Assembly (NCBI GenBank): GCA_947044365.1 | Contig: OX345636.1 | Span: 35,779,212 to 35,843,211, forward strand | From: Petrosia ficiformis | Lineage: Eukaryota; Porifera; Demospongiae; Haplosclerida; Petrosiidae | Direction of reading: 5' to 3' | Length of the DNA: 64,000 bases | In this document: positions 27,301-42,400 of the stretch, in pieces | How the letters are laid out: every line of letters starts with the position of its first letter | Position numbering within the stretch: position 1 is the first letter of the stretch | Position numbers and translations under genes: made by a program | Notes under the pieces: generated by a model | Database searches by the model: none | The model's input: only the letters and a program-made list of their open reading frames with translations | Told to the model about the DNA's origin: nothing

Positions 27301-30300
27301 AGAGAAAATAGAGTAATACTTCCAAAAGTAAATGGTGAATGGCAGAGTAGTGACTGTATAATCACTGAAAGTGACCTTCATCAATGTCTCAATGATAACA
27401 ATACTCTTTACTTCAGAATAAGTGTGTAATGATAAACTCAAAGACTAAACCATGGCTGGCAACTTATCATAATTATGGAAATATGTATCCACTATATAAT
27501 AAAGTTTATAATTATTTTAGTTATATATAGTTTTTGTTTCTGGTATTCATTTTAATGGTCTGTAGGGCCACCCCTATAATTATCATCAAAAGTGTACATG
27601 GAAACACAATCCATCTTGTTTGAAGCCTATTGCTGTCGAATCACAGCTTGAAATTAAGTACAGTTGAAGTATATAGTGGCTGCTACAACATCAAGCTGGC
27701 TCTAAGATTTCTGCCATGACTGTCACTTTCTAGCTCCACGTATTTCAAGTGATTGAAGCCACAAAACAGTTTTCTACTTGATTTTTACACTGTGTTTATT
27801 TAAACTGTACTCTTGCCTCTTGCTAGCATTTGGATTGTACAGTATTGTAACACACACATAATATAATCACTGTATAATAAAATAATGATTATTATTATTA
27901 CTGTCAAGTGTGAAGGCTCTACACTGTGATTTGATTCTTTTTCTTTCAGTAATCATTATTATTTCCCATTACGGCGAGGGTTCTGCACTGCGAATGCATT
28001 CATTTGATTACCGTATAGCAGGAAATTTTTGTAGTTTAACATACATGTAGTGACCACATAGGTTCAATGATTAATATATCATATCACCTTTGGATTTAAC
28101 TCTCTATCTGTTGTTGAGTTCCGTCCTCTCCAACGAAAAGTGGTGGGTTGTGGACCAACCTGAGAAAAAAATAAATAACAACAATAATTATTAATGAGGC
28201 AGTTTGTTTGTCTATCACTGTTTGTGTATTCCTGTTTGTGTTAATACATGAATGATTCAAATAACAGTACATTTTTGTGCTAATTATGCAGGTGGTGTAA
28301 CCTAAAAAAAAACAAAAAACATTTGTTCCAAGTAATTCCCATTATTGACCCTCTGGAAGATCCAACCACAGTATGTCTTTGTCTTTTGTACATGTACATA
28401 TACATGTGTGCACATGTTGTGTGTGTGTGTGTGTGTATATTAGAGGATAGTGTAAATTTTACGCAATCATTATTTACAGTCATAGGAAAGGATATAAAAG
28501 CAGCATCATAATTTGATAGTACATGTATACAGTTACAGTAGTCATATCGTTAACGATAATAGTAAAAGTCTAGTGAGTTTTATTCAGAGGCTCATTAGTG
28601 TGGTGAATTTAAAATTTATATTAGTATATCTACTGTTGGTTTTATATGAAATTACAACTAATTAAAGATAGATGCATCTGTTCAGGCAGCGGCGGTTTTA
28701 GGGGGGTTCCACATGCCCCCCCCCCCCCTCCCAAATTTTCATAACTCAGAAAAATTTCTATATGTACTTACAATTACAAAAGTCTCCATTAGCACATGCA
28801 TAAGTGAAAAATCGAGGTGAAAATGATGAGACCAACAAAGCTACTTGAGTTTGTGAATAGAGTAAAGAGACCCAGAGATGTTCCTGAGGACACAATCGAG
28901 TTGGTTGAAGCTGATACCGAGTCAGAGGTCGAGTGTCGATCTATGGATCATTATACCGATGAAGCTAGTTCAAGCAGTCACTATCCATCCCTTACTTCAG
29001 AGCAAACTGACTTCAGGTTATCTTTGACATTAGTTATTTTTGCAGTGATGTCAGTTGATAATCACAGATTCACATGCATATCATGAACCGTGAAAACAGG
29101 TGAAAAGCACCGATTTAGTGCCAAAAAAGTGAGCGTGGCCAAAATCACGGTAAGTTTCGCGTGCCCATACCACTTGCCCCCCCCACCCTCCATTTTTTGT
29201 GCGTAGCTCAAACACTGCCAATGAGTCTTCACCCACAGCTTCTCATCATCTATAACAGTTGAGCTCCTAGCTACTGAATAGATTGAGCTTAACTCTACAA
29301 ATGGAGAACTACATGTACATAGTTGTGTTTGACAAAGAAATAGGAGAAGAAATGGAATTAGTATTACAAGACGACAAGTGATAGCACAATTAGCATTCCT
29401 GAGCTCCAGGCATTAACTAATTTAATTCTTCATAAATCATATTGAATGCAGCTAATGTAGACAAGGAAAGCTCCCTTATTCCGTCCCAAAAACATGTCTT
29501 GTTTCCTAGCAGGGTCTCATTGATATCACATGCTACAGGTAAGCTATCACATGATATGAACATGGAAGTAATACAGACCAAGTCTTGTTTCCAAGCAGGG
29601 TCTCATTGATATCACATGCCACAAGTCAGCTATCACCTGATATGAACATGGAAGTAATACGGACCAAGTCTTGTTTCCTAGCAGGTTCTCATTGATATCA
29701 CATGCTACAAGTCAGCTATGACCTGATATGAACATGGAAGTAATACTCATTGATATCATATGCCACAAGTCAGCTATCACCTGATATGAACATGGAAGTA
29801 ATACGGACCAAGTCTTGTTTCCTAGCAGGTTCTCATTGATATCACATGCTACAAGTCAACTATGACCTGATATGAACATGGAAGTAATACTCATTGATAT
29901 CACATGCTACAAGTCAGCTATCACCTGATATGAACATGGAAGTAATACTCATTGATATCATATGCTACAAGTCAGCTATCACCTGATATGAACATGGAAG
30001 TAATACAAACCAAGTCTTGTTTCCTAGCAGGTTCTCATTGATATCACATGCCACAAGTCAGCTATCACCTGATATGAACATGGAAGTAATACAAACCAAG
30101 TCTTGTTTCCTAGCAGGTTCTCATTGATATCACATGCCACAAGTCAGCTATCACCTGATATGAACATGGAAGTAATACGGACCAAGTCTTGTTTCCTAGC
30201 AGGTTCTCATTGATATCACATGCTACAAGTCAGCTATCACCTGATATGAACATGGAAGTAATACGAACCAAGTCTTGTTTCCTAGCAGGTTCTCATTGAT

Positions 30301-33300
30301 ATCACATGCTACAAGTCAACTATGACCTGATATGAACATGGAAGTAATACTCATTGATATCACATGCTACAAGTCAGCTATCACCTGATATGAACATGGA
30401 AGTAATACTCATTGATATCATATGCTACAAGTCAGCTATCACCTGATATGAACATGGAAGTAATACAAACCAAGTCTTGTTTCCTAGCAGGTTCTCATTG
30501 ATATCACATGCCACAAGTCAGCTATCACCTGATATGAACATGGAAGTAATACGGACCAAGTCTTGTTTCCTAGCAGGTTCTCATTGATATCACATGCTAC
30601 AAGTCAGCTATCACCTGATATGAACATGGAAGTAATACGAACCAAGTCTTGTTTCCTAGCAGGTTCTCATTGATATCACATGCTACAAGTCAACTATGAC
30701 CTGATATGAACATGGAAGTAATACTCATTGATATCATATGCCACAAGTCAGCTATCACCTGATACGAACATGGAAGTAATACTCATTGATATCATATGCC
30801 ACAAGTCAGCTATAACCTGATACGAACATGGAAGTAATACGGACCAAGTAACTCTACAACTTACATGTATAGAGTATAAAAGCCCTGCTAAAGCTGGTAT
30901 ATGATACAGAATGACTGGTGGTAGTTAGCCAAAGCCAATGTTTGATAGGGACTAAGTCCCTAATTCTAAAAATAACCCTAGAAGTGCTACAACCTAGAGT
31001 TTAAAACCCCTGCTAAAGCTGGTATATATCGAAGATAGTAAGAGGCAAGTCTGTCTCACTCCATTACGTGAACAGACTAATGAACTCAATAGTAATTTTT
31101 GGTTGGGACTTGTCAAGTCTGACAAGTCTCTAAATGAACACGTCATACAAATTGTGCAAAATACCCAAAGATTTCGAATTAATTTCCTATATATTCCAAG
31201 AAATGACTGAAAAACAAAACAAAATTATACATACCGTAAAAGGGGAAATAACTTTCAGTCTCATAAAAGTACCAGCAGTTGCTTTATGTAATTCATTGAT
31301 GAGTTTTTCACAACTATTATAATTTATAATGTAATGTAACATTTCAGAGTGTAAACGAAGTACCTCCTCCAAACAGAAAACTCTCATCTACAGAGCCAAA
31401 TATATACAAAAAAGAATTTTTGGACAAAACTCAGAAGTACTAGTTGAATTTTCAAATAGTGCCAGTTGATTATATCTGTTCCGGCTTGTTTTCACAATGC
31501 ATCAATTATTAATAGTGTGATCAATGTTGAAGAGCTCCCGAACGTGCAGAGTTTGCTTGAGTTGTCTTACAGTCTTATTCCTTCCCTATATGGTGAGTAT
31601 CTACATGTATAAATTCTATTAAGGGCACCGTGAAACAGCTGAATGTAAATTTAAAGTACAAATGTAGACCAGAATCTATTGATGGTACAAGGCCGCCGGG
31701 AATGTATCAATGAATTCTAATTGTATCCATCGTAATTATAAAACAATGATTGATTATTAATTGTCTGTCTGTCTGGCATATTGTTATATAGAGTCATGTT
31801 AACATTTTATGTTTAGAAAAAACAATTTGTATTCATTAGATTTTGCAGCTCTAGAATGGAATCTACTGCTAAAAAAAAAGAATTAGAGTTGCAATGACAA
31901 TAATATGATCACTATCTACGTTTATTATTTAAGAGTTACAGCTTACAAAGATTTAAGAAGAGCAAACGATTGATTAGCTGGGGAATCCCTAAGTCTAGTT
32001 GCACCAGTGAAAACTCCACTCACACAGGTAATGGTAGTTGACACATGCAGAGATAGGGAAAACCCACATTACCATAACTGTACATGTGTCATCTGACCCC
32101 AAGAGAGAACTGTACGACATCATAAGAGCTTATCAACAAATATGCTTTAGGCCAATGAGTATAGAATGGCAGTAGATCGACTGAATAATATATTATTGAA
32201 TTTTGAGAGAACGTTACATAAGCATGGCTTTATTTCTTTCAGACTGAAATCATGCATGACTTCTGGCCAGTTTTCGGGATGGGCTGGCCAGTGAATTTAG
32301 TATGGACTTTATTGATTACAAGGACCATGATTCAATGTTGCTATATATTAAAATTTAATTTCAAACCTTATAAACTATATTTATATTTTCAAAAATGGCA
32401 TAATATATTATATCAAAAACCTGCAAGAAAAAAGACTGTAATTAGTGTTTGCATGAGCCGCAATACATTTCAGGCATTTTAAGACGCCCTGAAACTTGCA
32501 AGACACCTTTTTCAAGTGAAAAGCAATCAATCAACAGTGTGGTTAGTTATTCAATAATATTTCATAAATAAAAACATTTAATAAAGCAACATTTTTAACA
32601 CGTTGTGACCACACGTTTGTGATTTAGCTGCAAAGTGATGAAATGTGGTAGTGCTCTGAAATAACCAGTTTTATTTGTAGTGAGCCTCCTGGCAACAGTG
32701 AAGGACTTTGTAAGTTGTATAATGGAAAAAATGTTCCCAGATGGCTATCCTCACATAGGTAGAGTTATTTTTTTTTTGCTGTTGGCGTAACTTCTAAATT
32801 AAAATACCCTGGACTTTTGTGCCACAAGTCAGCTATGACCTGATATGAACATGGAAGTAATACTCATTGATATCATATGCCACAAGTCAGCTATCACCTG
32901 ATACGAACATGGAAGTAATACTCATTGATATCATATGCTACAAGTCAGCTATCACCTGATACGAACATGGAAGTAATACTCATTGATATCATATGCCACA
33001 AGTCAGCTATCACCTGATATGAACATGGAAATAATACTCATTGATATCACATGCCACAAGTCAGCTATCACCTGATATGAACATGGAAATAATACTCATT
33101 GATATCATATGCCACAAGTCAGCTATCACCTGATACGAACATGGAAGTAATACAAACCAAGTCTTGTTTCCTAGCAGGTTCTCATTGATATCACACGCCA
33201 CAAGTCAGCTATCACCTGATATGAACATGGAAGTAATACGGACCAAGTCTTGTTTCCTAGCAGGTTCTCATTGATATCACACGCCACAAGTCAGCTATCA

Positions 33301-36300
33301 CCTGATATGAACATGGAAGTAATACGGACCAAGTCTTGTTTCCTAGCAGGTTCTCATTGATATCACATGCTACAAGTCAGCTATCACCTGATATGAACAT
33401 GGAAGTAATACAGACCAAGTAACTCTACAACTTACATGTATAGAGTATAAAAGCCCTGCTAAAGCTGGTATATGATACAGAATGACTGGTGGTAGTTAGC
33501 CAAAGCCAATGTTTGATAGGGACTAAGTCCCTAATTCTAAAAATAACCCTAGAAGTGCTACAACCTAGAGTATAAAACCCCTGCTAAAGCTGGTATATAT
33601 CGAAGATAGTAAGAGGCAAGTCTGTCTCACTCCATTACGTGAACAGACTAATGAACTCAATAGTAATTTTTGGTTGGGACTTGTCAAGTCTGACAAGTCT
33701 CTAAATGAACACATAATACAAATTGTGCAAAATACCCAAAAATTTCGAATTATGTGTAAATTGTACAAGTAAAATAATTTCCTATATATTCCAAGAAATG
33801 ACTGAAAAACTTATACATACTGTAAAAGGGGAAATAACTTTCAGTCTCATAAAAGTACCAGCAGTTGCTTTATGTAATTCATTGATGAGTTTTTCACAAC
33901 TATTATAGTAATGTAGAGTGTAAACGAAGTACCTCCTCCAAACAGAGAACTCCCATCTACTGAACCAAATAAATATAAAAAAGAATTATTTGAGAAAACT
34001 CAGAAGTACTAGTTGAATTTTCAAATAGTACCAGCTGATTATATCTGTTCCGGCTTGTTTTCACAATGCATCAATTATTAATAGTGCGATCAATGTTGAA
34101 GAGCTCCCAAAAGTGCAGAGTTGTTTCACAGTCTTATTCCTTCACTATATGGTGAGTATCTACATGTATAAATTCTATTAAGGGCACCGTGAAACAGCTG
34201 AATGTAAATTTAAAGTACAAATGTAGACCAGAATCTATTGATGGTACAAGGCAGCCGGCAATGTATCAATGAATTATAATTGTATCCATCGTAATTATAA
34301 AACAATGATTGATTATTAATTGTCTGTCTGTCTGTCTGGCATATTGTTATATAGAGTCATGTTACATTTTATGTTTAGAAAAAACCATTTGTATTCATTA
34401 GATTTTGCAGCTGTAATAAAATTAAAATGAAATCTACTGCTGGAAAAAAAAAGAATTAGAGTTGCAATGATAATATGATCCCTATCTACGTTTATTATTT
34501 AAGAGTTACAGCTTACAAAGATTTAAGAAGAGCAAATGATTGATTAGCTGGGGAATCCCTAAGTCCAGTTGCACCAGCGAAAACTCCACTCACACAGGTA
34601 AAGGTAGTTGACACATGCAGAGATAAGAAAAACCCACATTACCATAACTGTACATGTGTCATCTGACCCCAAGAGAGCACTGTATGACATCATAAGAGCT
34701 TATCAACAACTATGCTTTGAGCCAGTGAGTATAGAAAGGCAGTAGATCGACTGAATTTATTGAATTTTGAGAGAACGTTACATAAGCATGGCTTTATTTC
34801 TTTCAGACTGAAATCATGCATGACTTGTGGCCAGTTTTCGGGATGGGCTGGCCAGTGAATTTAGTATGGGCTTTATTGATTACAAGGACCATGATTCAAT
34901 GTTGCTATAATATTTCAAACCTTATAAACCATATTTATATTTTCAAAAATGGCATATATCAAAAACATGCAAGAAAAAAGACTGTAATTAGTGTTTGCAT
35001 GAGCCGCAATACATTTCAGGCATTTCAAGTGAAAAGCAATCAATCAATAAACAGTGTGTTTAGTTATTCAATAATATTTCACCAATAATAAAGCAACATT
35101 TTTAACATGATTTTGCTGCAAAGTGATGAAACGTGGAAGTGGTCTGAAAATAAAAAGTTTCAGTTGTAGTGAGCCTCCTGGCAACAGTGAAGGACTTTGT
35201 AAGTTGTATAATGGAAAAAACATTTAATTGTTCCCCCATGGCTATCCTCACATAGGTAGAGTTATTTTTTTTGCTGTTGGCATAACTTCTAAATTAAAAT
35301 ACAAATACACTGGACTTTTTCACAGTAATTATAAATAGCCAATAATTAAAACAGTTTATTCTATCTGGCATCAGTTACTGTACTATCAGTACATTATAAT
35401 CAGTTACTGTACTAGATTACAAACCAGGTCAAAATAAAATGCATTGGTAGGCTTAATAAGGAGTGGTAGAAAAGGTAACGCCCATCTCAGCACCAGCGAA
35501 TCCTGGACAGTTTGAAAGTTCCTTTGAACAAAGTCCAAGAACGCCTTTACAGATGACTGTCAAAACTTTAGAAAAAAGACTGCACAAGAACATGTCTGTA
35601 AGGCTGATCATGTATATATATATATAATTATATATAAATTATATATATATATATACATGTGGTAGAAGCAGATTTAAATGCAACAATAACACCAACGAGG
35701 AGTACTGCTGCTTTATGGATTTTACAACAGAATAAAGAGCCTATTATAGCCGCATTCATTGGCTTGCCAAATGTAAGAATTCTACGCATAACTATTCAAC
35801 TTTGATTGATCTTCATAATTATTATTACTGCAAGAAATAACTTGCTTTAAAAAGCTTTTTGTTATGGGTAATACCACTCAGTCTTATTGCTCACATCACA
35901 TTACCAAGGACAACCCATTTTACATGTACATTAACTACAATTTACATACAATTTATAAAGTATTTCTGTTGTCTTTGTCATCAATTCCAATAACACAATA
36001 CTCCCATTATGTTTCGACAGCAGAATTTCACTAATATCACACATATTGTAGCCTAGACAAGTTTCAAACAGCAAATTAATCCAATCCATGTACATTATAG
36101 ATAGTCTTTATAACATGTTGTACATGTACTATCCAATCCATGTATACTATAGATAGTCTTTATAACATGTTGTACTATCCAATCCTTGTACATTATAGAT
36201 AGTCTTTATAACAGGGCGCGAAATTACGGTCAGTCAACATGACATCATCATAGCATATATTATATAAGCCATAGCTTTGATGAAGTGTATTCACCAAATA

Positions 36301-36442
36301 TACATCACCCGCGGTGGGAAGGTCAATGTGGTTTGCCACCAAGATATTTGACCTCGCTATGCTCGGTCAAATATCTTGGTGGTAAACCACATTGACCTTC
36401 CCACCGCTGGATGTATACTTGGTGAATACATTTCAAAGCTAT

Positions 36443-36479
<37 letters not shown>

Positions 36480-39400
36480 CAACCATTAGTATTAGCAGTT
36501 TTACATTCTTCCTGAATCTTCTTGCTTGTCTGTAACTCAAGCTCCCGTTTTTTCACGCTACATGCCCATTAATTGACCAGGCCCCTTGGTATGACTCAAC
36601 TCCCTTAATCACATATACATCACATAATCGCACAAGTGACACAAACAATTATATATATATATATATATATATATGATTTAATCCTAATCATAGGGATGGC
36701 CCTGTGGGCCATAATAATGAACAAATATTTCTAATTGACAGATATGTATATGTACCTGACTCCGATCAAACCAGTTGAACCAGACTAAAAGACGAGGGTA
36801 AACACGTTTCAGATACTCAAGGTCCTGTAGAAAAATGAATAATTAATACCAACATAAATAATGAACAAATGAGCCACTACAAGTACATAATTGTTCTGCT
36901 GTGTACAATTGTGATTGTCCAAATGAACTTCTGGTTGACATTGTGGGGAAATTTGGAGGATGATGCTTCTTTCTCTCATTGTGGTCAACTCAAGTATTCA
37001 TTATAATTCTAATAATCTTTAAATAACCAAAGAGTTCAAGCATTGAAAAAATAATATTAACTAGGCCTGGCCAATTGGTAGAAAAAAAATAGATCTAGGT
37101 ACCAAGTTGAAACACCATTGCAGGTACTCAGGTACACATTCAATTTTAAATTCAAAATTTAGTGTGTGGGCAGGTGCATTTTTAGCCTTTCTCAGCTCTT
37201 TCACAATTTTTAACATTTTCTAGAAACAAGCTTTTCTAGCTACACAGAAGAGCTTCTAAGAAAGCCAGAGATATTTAAGCTGTGCTAAGCAAGTGTTTGA
37301 AAATGAAGTACTTGCGATACAAGGCCCATATTTTCATCAATTGCATTCTATAACACTAGTACAAGTTTATAAACTGTTTATTGAATAAATATTTCTCTTC
37401 CATTCATTCTATTATTATTCATATGGAAAAGCATATAGTATAATTCTTTATATCATGGTACCCTGGGTAATGATTGTAGTTTCTTTCGGGTAATATATTC
37501 AATTTCGGATAATTGAGTACTCAAGTATGCTTGTGCCATGTCTAATACTAATACATGGAAACTTGCTGATGGATTTTCAGTAATCTTTCAGTTCTACCCA
37601 CACACATATACACACATACCATGCTTTCTTCTTCTTCCATCTTGTTCAGAAGTGATTCAAAAGTTAGGAACAAAGTTGGAGGGTTTGCATTAGTGTTGTG
37701 CTGTATGACAAACTCATTAGGTACTTTGCTCCGTGCCTCCTGTCCCAGAATCTGCTCCCGTGGTATCCACCCATCAGAATTCAAGAGATCCAACCAATGA
37801 CCTAGAACATCCTGAAATAATAATAATACCAATAATAATAATAATAATAATAATAGTAATAATAAAATAACATTATTATATTATTACTTTACTACAGCTA
37901 TATATATATGACTAAATTGATATAAAAAAATACCATCCCTTTTGAAAATGGCATTCAAATACACAAGTTGATCGAATTTTACTTGTTCCAAAAACATTTC
38001 GCAAATACATTCAATACTGATAGTAACTCACTTTGGCAATATACATTCAACACACATATTACTGATAGTAACTCACTTTGGCAATATTTATATCCCATTT
38101 TGTTACGAGTAGTTGATGAAAACCCTCATCCCAAAGAAACCCACGAGGGAAAAATGAACGAGAGGGTACACCTGTGTAAAGTGCAGCTGGAAAGTAGTCC
38201 TGAATAATGAAAATTAAGAAAATGTAATTAAAATAAGATAAGGTACAGTAATAATTGTTTGTCTGTGTAAGTGTAAGTGTGAGTGTGTGTGTGTGAGTAC
38301 GAGTGTGTCTGTGTATCATGGACTGTATGAACAGTTTGATGGGTTTATGATGTATCCATTGAAGCAACAAGCAAGCGAAGATCACTAGGGTGGATCCAGT
38401 CCCAATTAATATGTTAATTGTGTAGTGCTAAAATGTACAAATTGCAGAGCTTGTAATTACGACTTCATTTATAATGAACTAAATAATGTTTAATAGATAT
38501 TTAAGCAAAGCTAACATCAGAACGGAGCCTGGGCGTGGCGAACTAAATAATGTTTAATAGATATTTAAGCAAAGCTAACATCAGAACGGGGCCTGGGCGT
38601 GGCAGCCTGCATGAAGCACATGGCTAGATCGCAGCACTGTCATCATTAGTCATTCATTCAACTGCAACAAGTCAGTCAGCTTGGTGGATGCCCATCTCTT
38701 CACAATTTGATTTTATTCAACAAAAGTAGCTCCTACGTTTTCATTGCTATTGTTCTATATACCCCTCTGTTGCACTCTGCTGGGTATCGAGATGAGCACC
38801 GAAGAAACTAGTTCTTCGGGTGAACAGCAGCCTAGTGAGGCTACTACAGACAACAGGGAGATGTCCACCTCGCTCCTCACCTCCTTAATGCCATCTCTGC
38901 AGTCAGCCATTAAGGCAGTAGTTTATGTGGCTGTCTCGTATCCCTCTTCATCTAGCCAGCTTCATCTTCAACCACACCTGTTACTGGACCATATGTGCAT
39001 ACATTACATGTGCTGATAGGGAAATATTATTGTGTTTATTAACCCGAGCGCGTAGGCGGAAGGTTATAGTAGTCGGTTTGTGAGTGAGTGGGTGTGTGAG
39101 TGTGTCTCTACCCAAACTTCGTGGATACTCACTCGTGCAGATTTTAAAGGTAGATTTTCAAACTTGTTGGTTATGATTGTCCCGTAATATGAGCGATTTG
39201 TTGAAATACCTTACCATTCCTGAGATAAGTCTTCAATATATTTCCGTCAGTAATCGATATTGTAAATGCCATATTGAGGTCTGAGACACGTGGATGTCAG
39301 CGTGCGCATGCATGCTTGTGTTCTATTTGCTCCGCGTGTTAGAGAGTTGTTGTGGAGTGCGTTTGTATCTCTTTTGATCAACCCTTATTCTGTTGTGAAC

Positions 39401-42400
39401 TATGATTTCTGTCGAACAGTGGCGAGCTGCCATTGGCTGTGCATTAAACAATTTACTGTGCGAGGGTTCTGCACTTTAGTGCATTCATTATTATGTTTGT
39501 ATGCCTGTCAGGTCTTGACATTGTGTATACTGCCCCACTGTTAGTGGCTTCCACAGGTCAGTGGATCCAGCAAGAGGTCAGGCAATTATCTTTGGTTAGT
39601 AACGCACCTTCTTTCCTGAGGTGGAGTGCATATGTTCATTTCTTCACTGTGCAGGTAGTCTAGCGATGATGCCTGACCCTACCCAGCTTTCCAGCATCTC
39701 CCAGTGTCAATCAGTCCTATAGCTGCTGGTTCTGGGACAACAGCTACATGGTCATCAGCTATGGTGGGGCCCCAGCATACCAATGTGCCAACAGCTTCTA
39801 CTGCAGGGCCACTGGTACTCACTTCGTCTGCTCAACCCTTCACAGCCCGACTTGTGGAGAAGATAAGAAGCAGGCCGTTTGTTGAGATGAGGGACTTACT
39901 GACAGACAACATCTCCCTGCTCCAACACCTAGAAAAAATGCAGGTAGGGTTCTCTATTAGCCAGCAGCCCACACCATCACCACGTCCATCCCAACCTCGG
40001 GAAATTTTCCTCACATTCTTCCAAACACATTGATTACCAATACTGTATATTTGCTTTAATAGTTCATTTAAAGTAGTTTTGATTAACATCGATAGATGCT
40101 ACGAGATTGAAGAGCTTCACCCCATGTTTTTATCCTCCTCGGGAGTTAAAAGCTGTATGTACGATATATGGAAAATGCTGGAGCTTAAATCTGGATATCA
40201 AACCAACTATTTTCAACTTGGGTGGTTGGTGCCATGGATCATCTGAAAAATGGAGTTGTTGATGCAATTGTTGGTGAAGCTAATGAAAGATGTGCTCTTG
40301 ATGATGTAGTTGTATACGCAGGAAGATTAACATATATATATATGAACAGTGGACCCACTAACACAGGATATGCTCACATATGCCCATTTGGTTGTGAGGA
40401 GGAACACAAATGTGGGGGGAATGTAGAGTGCGAGTATGATCGCTTGTTCCATCAGCTGGCACCACTAAACTAAGCGACTCAATAGAATAGCTTGACCCTA
40501 GTCTTGTGATGTCTACCTTCCTGTGGTCTCGATCAGAGGGGACAGTGACTCAACTTTGCAGTTAGATGGACCACAACTGGGAGGACTATGCTCTTCGGGG
40601 GGTTAGGGAGACTCCTCAATCCCCATGTGCTCCACCACCACTGCATCAGGAAGGACACCAGCTCCAAGCAAGTTACCGACCACGCCAGAACAGCCACATT
40701 CACTCTGAGATGTTAGAAAGGATTTGCATCTCATGGAATATGGGCAGGTGTGTGTATCCTGGGACACGCATTTTTCGTCATCATTGTACCACATGCTTAC
40801 AAGTGGCATGTATGCTAATCAAGATTATGATAGTAACACAAATGAAATGACAATCAACAACCAATTTCTGCTCAGCAAAAGATATGAATGCTGTTCAAGA
40901 AAGAATCAGAGACCTTCGTTTTTTTTTTAAAGTTCCTTTTCAGTTATATACAGTTGTTTAGTTGTTGAGTTACATTACATTACAAGAAAGGATTTGCATC
41001 TCATGGAATATGGGCAGGTGTGTGTACCCTGGGACATGCATTTTTCGTCATCGTTGTACCACATGCTTACAAGCAGCATGTATGCTTCATTTTAAAGATT
41101 ATGATAGTAACACAGATGAAATGACAAACAACAATCAATCTCTGCTAAGCATAGTAGCATCATCTTTGGTAGCAAAAGATATGCATGCTGTTCAAGAAAG
41201 AATCAATGTAAAGGTATTACATTTTTTGTACTCGGTCGTAAACAGGATTAGTGAGATACAAGCTTGGATTACAACGAACATTGCTTGGCAAGGGACTGTG
41301 CAGACACTCTGAATATTGGCAATCACGTCAACACAGAGAGGATCTAGTAGGGACACATCTCAGACTCAGCATCAGCCTGGTGGGGGAGGAAGATGTTGAA
41401 GGAAGCTAGACATTGCTACACATTTATTGATTTGGTGTTGCATTATATCATATAGTCATATAATCATCCTGTCTGCATGTCCTTATTTGGTTTTGCTCAT
41501 GTTATACAGTCATATTGTCAACTATGTACTGGGTTATGCCATATATATCCTGCCTGTATATTAGGTTGCCTTGCTGCTGATGTAAGAAACCCTGTAGCTG
41601 TTGGGTTGTCAGGGCTATGTTGTGTACATGTACACACTACAACTTAATAGTGTTTGTTTGGACACAGAGAATACAGTAATTACCTTATTATGGGTTAAAA
41701 AGAGGGTCGGCATTGTTGTCAAGTTGTCAATTTGTCAATAGTAGGGATGCTTTTTACACATGTCAGCTATCACTGGCATGCAATGCAACATCCTCCATAA
41801 ACCTTATAAGGATATAGCAGACATGGCGAAGTTAGAATAGGTCACCCTTCCACCTTCATCTTTGGTACAGCAGTGATATGCAGTTTTGCATCCCATCTTC
41901 CCACTGATACTGCCAGCATAGCGGGAGATGCTGCAGATTCACCCAGACAGAAGATATGTATGTATTAGTTACAACACCCCTTCTAGGGTGTTATTGTGCA
42001 TACACATGAAATGATATTCAACAATCCCGAGGCCGTAGCCCGAGGGATTATGAATATCATCGAGTGTGTATTGATAACGCACATAGAGAAAGGGTGTTAG
42101 AACTAACATATACCGGATTTCTGAATATGGATGTTGTCCACACAGTTTACTAGAAAAATCCATTGTAGATGAAGTCAACAAGTGGATACGTAAATGAAGT
42201 CAAACGGCAAGACGGTCCACCTCGAACTATCCATCCCTTGCTTAACATGAAATATTCAGCTCTGAGGTTTTTAGATCCTTCCAATTCAGACTTTCGTCCT
42301 ATTCACAGGGCATGTGACTCAGTTTACCACCGGGTACACTCAAGTTACAACGGAAGAAGAAGAGGACAAACTCTGGAGTTTAGGTATATTTGGCTGTGAT

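Noticed and set aside
29502..33420. Regularly spaced repeats resembling a CRISPR array
   Set aside because: The spacers are themselves repeated, unit length varies between 58 and 86 bp, there are no cas genes, and the locus is animal.
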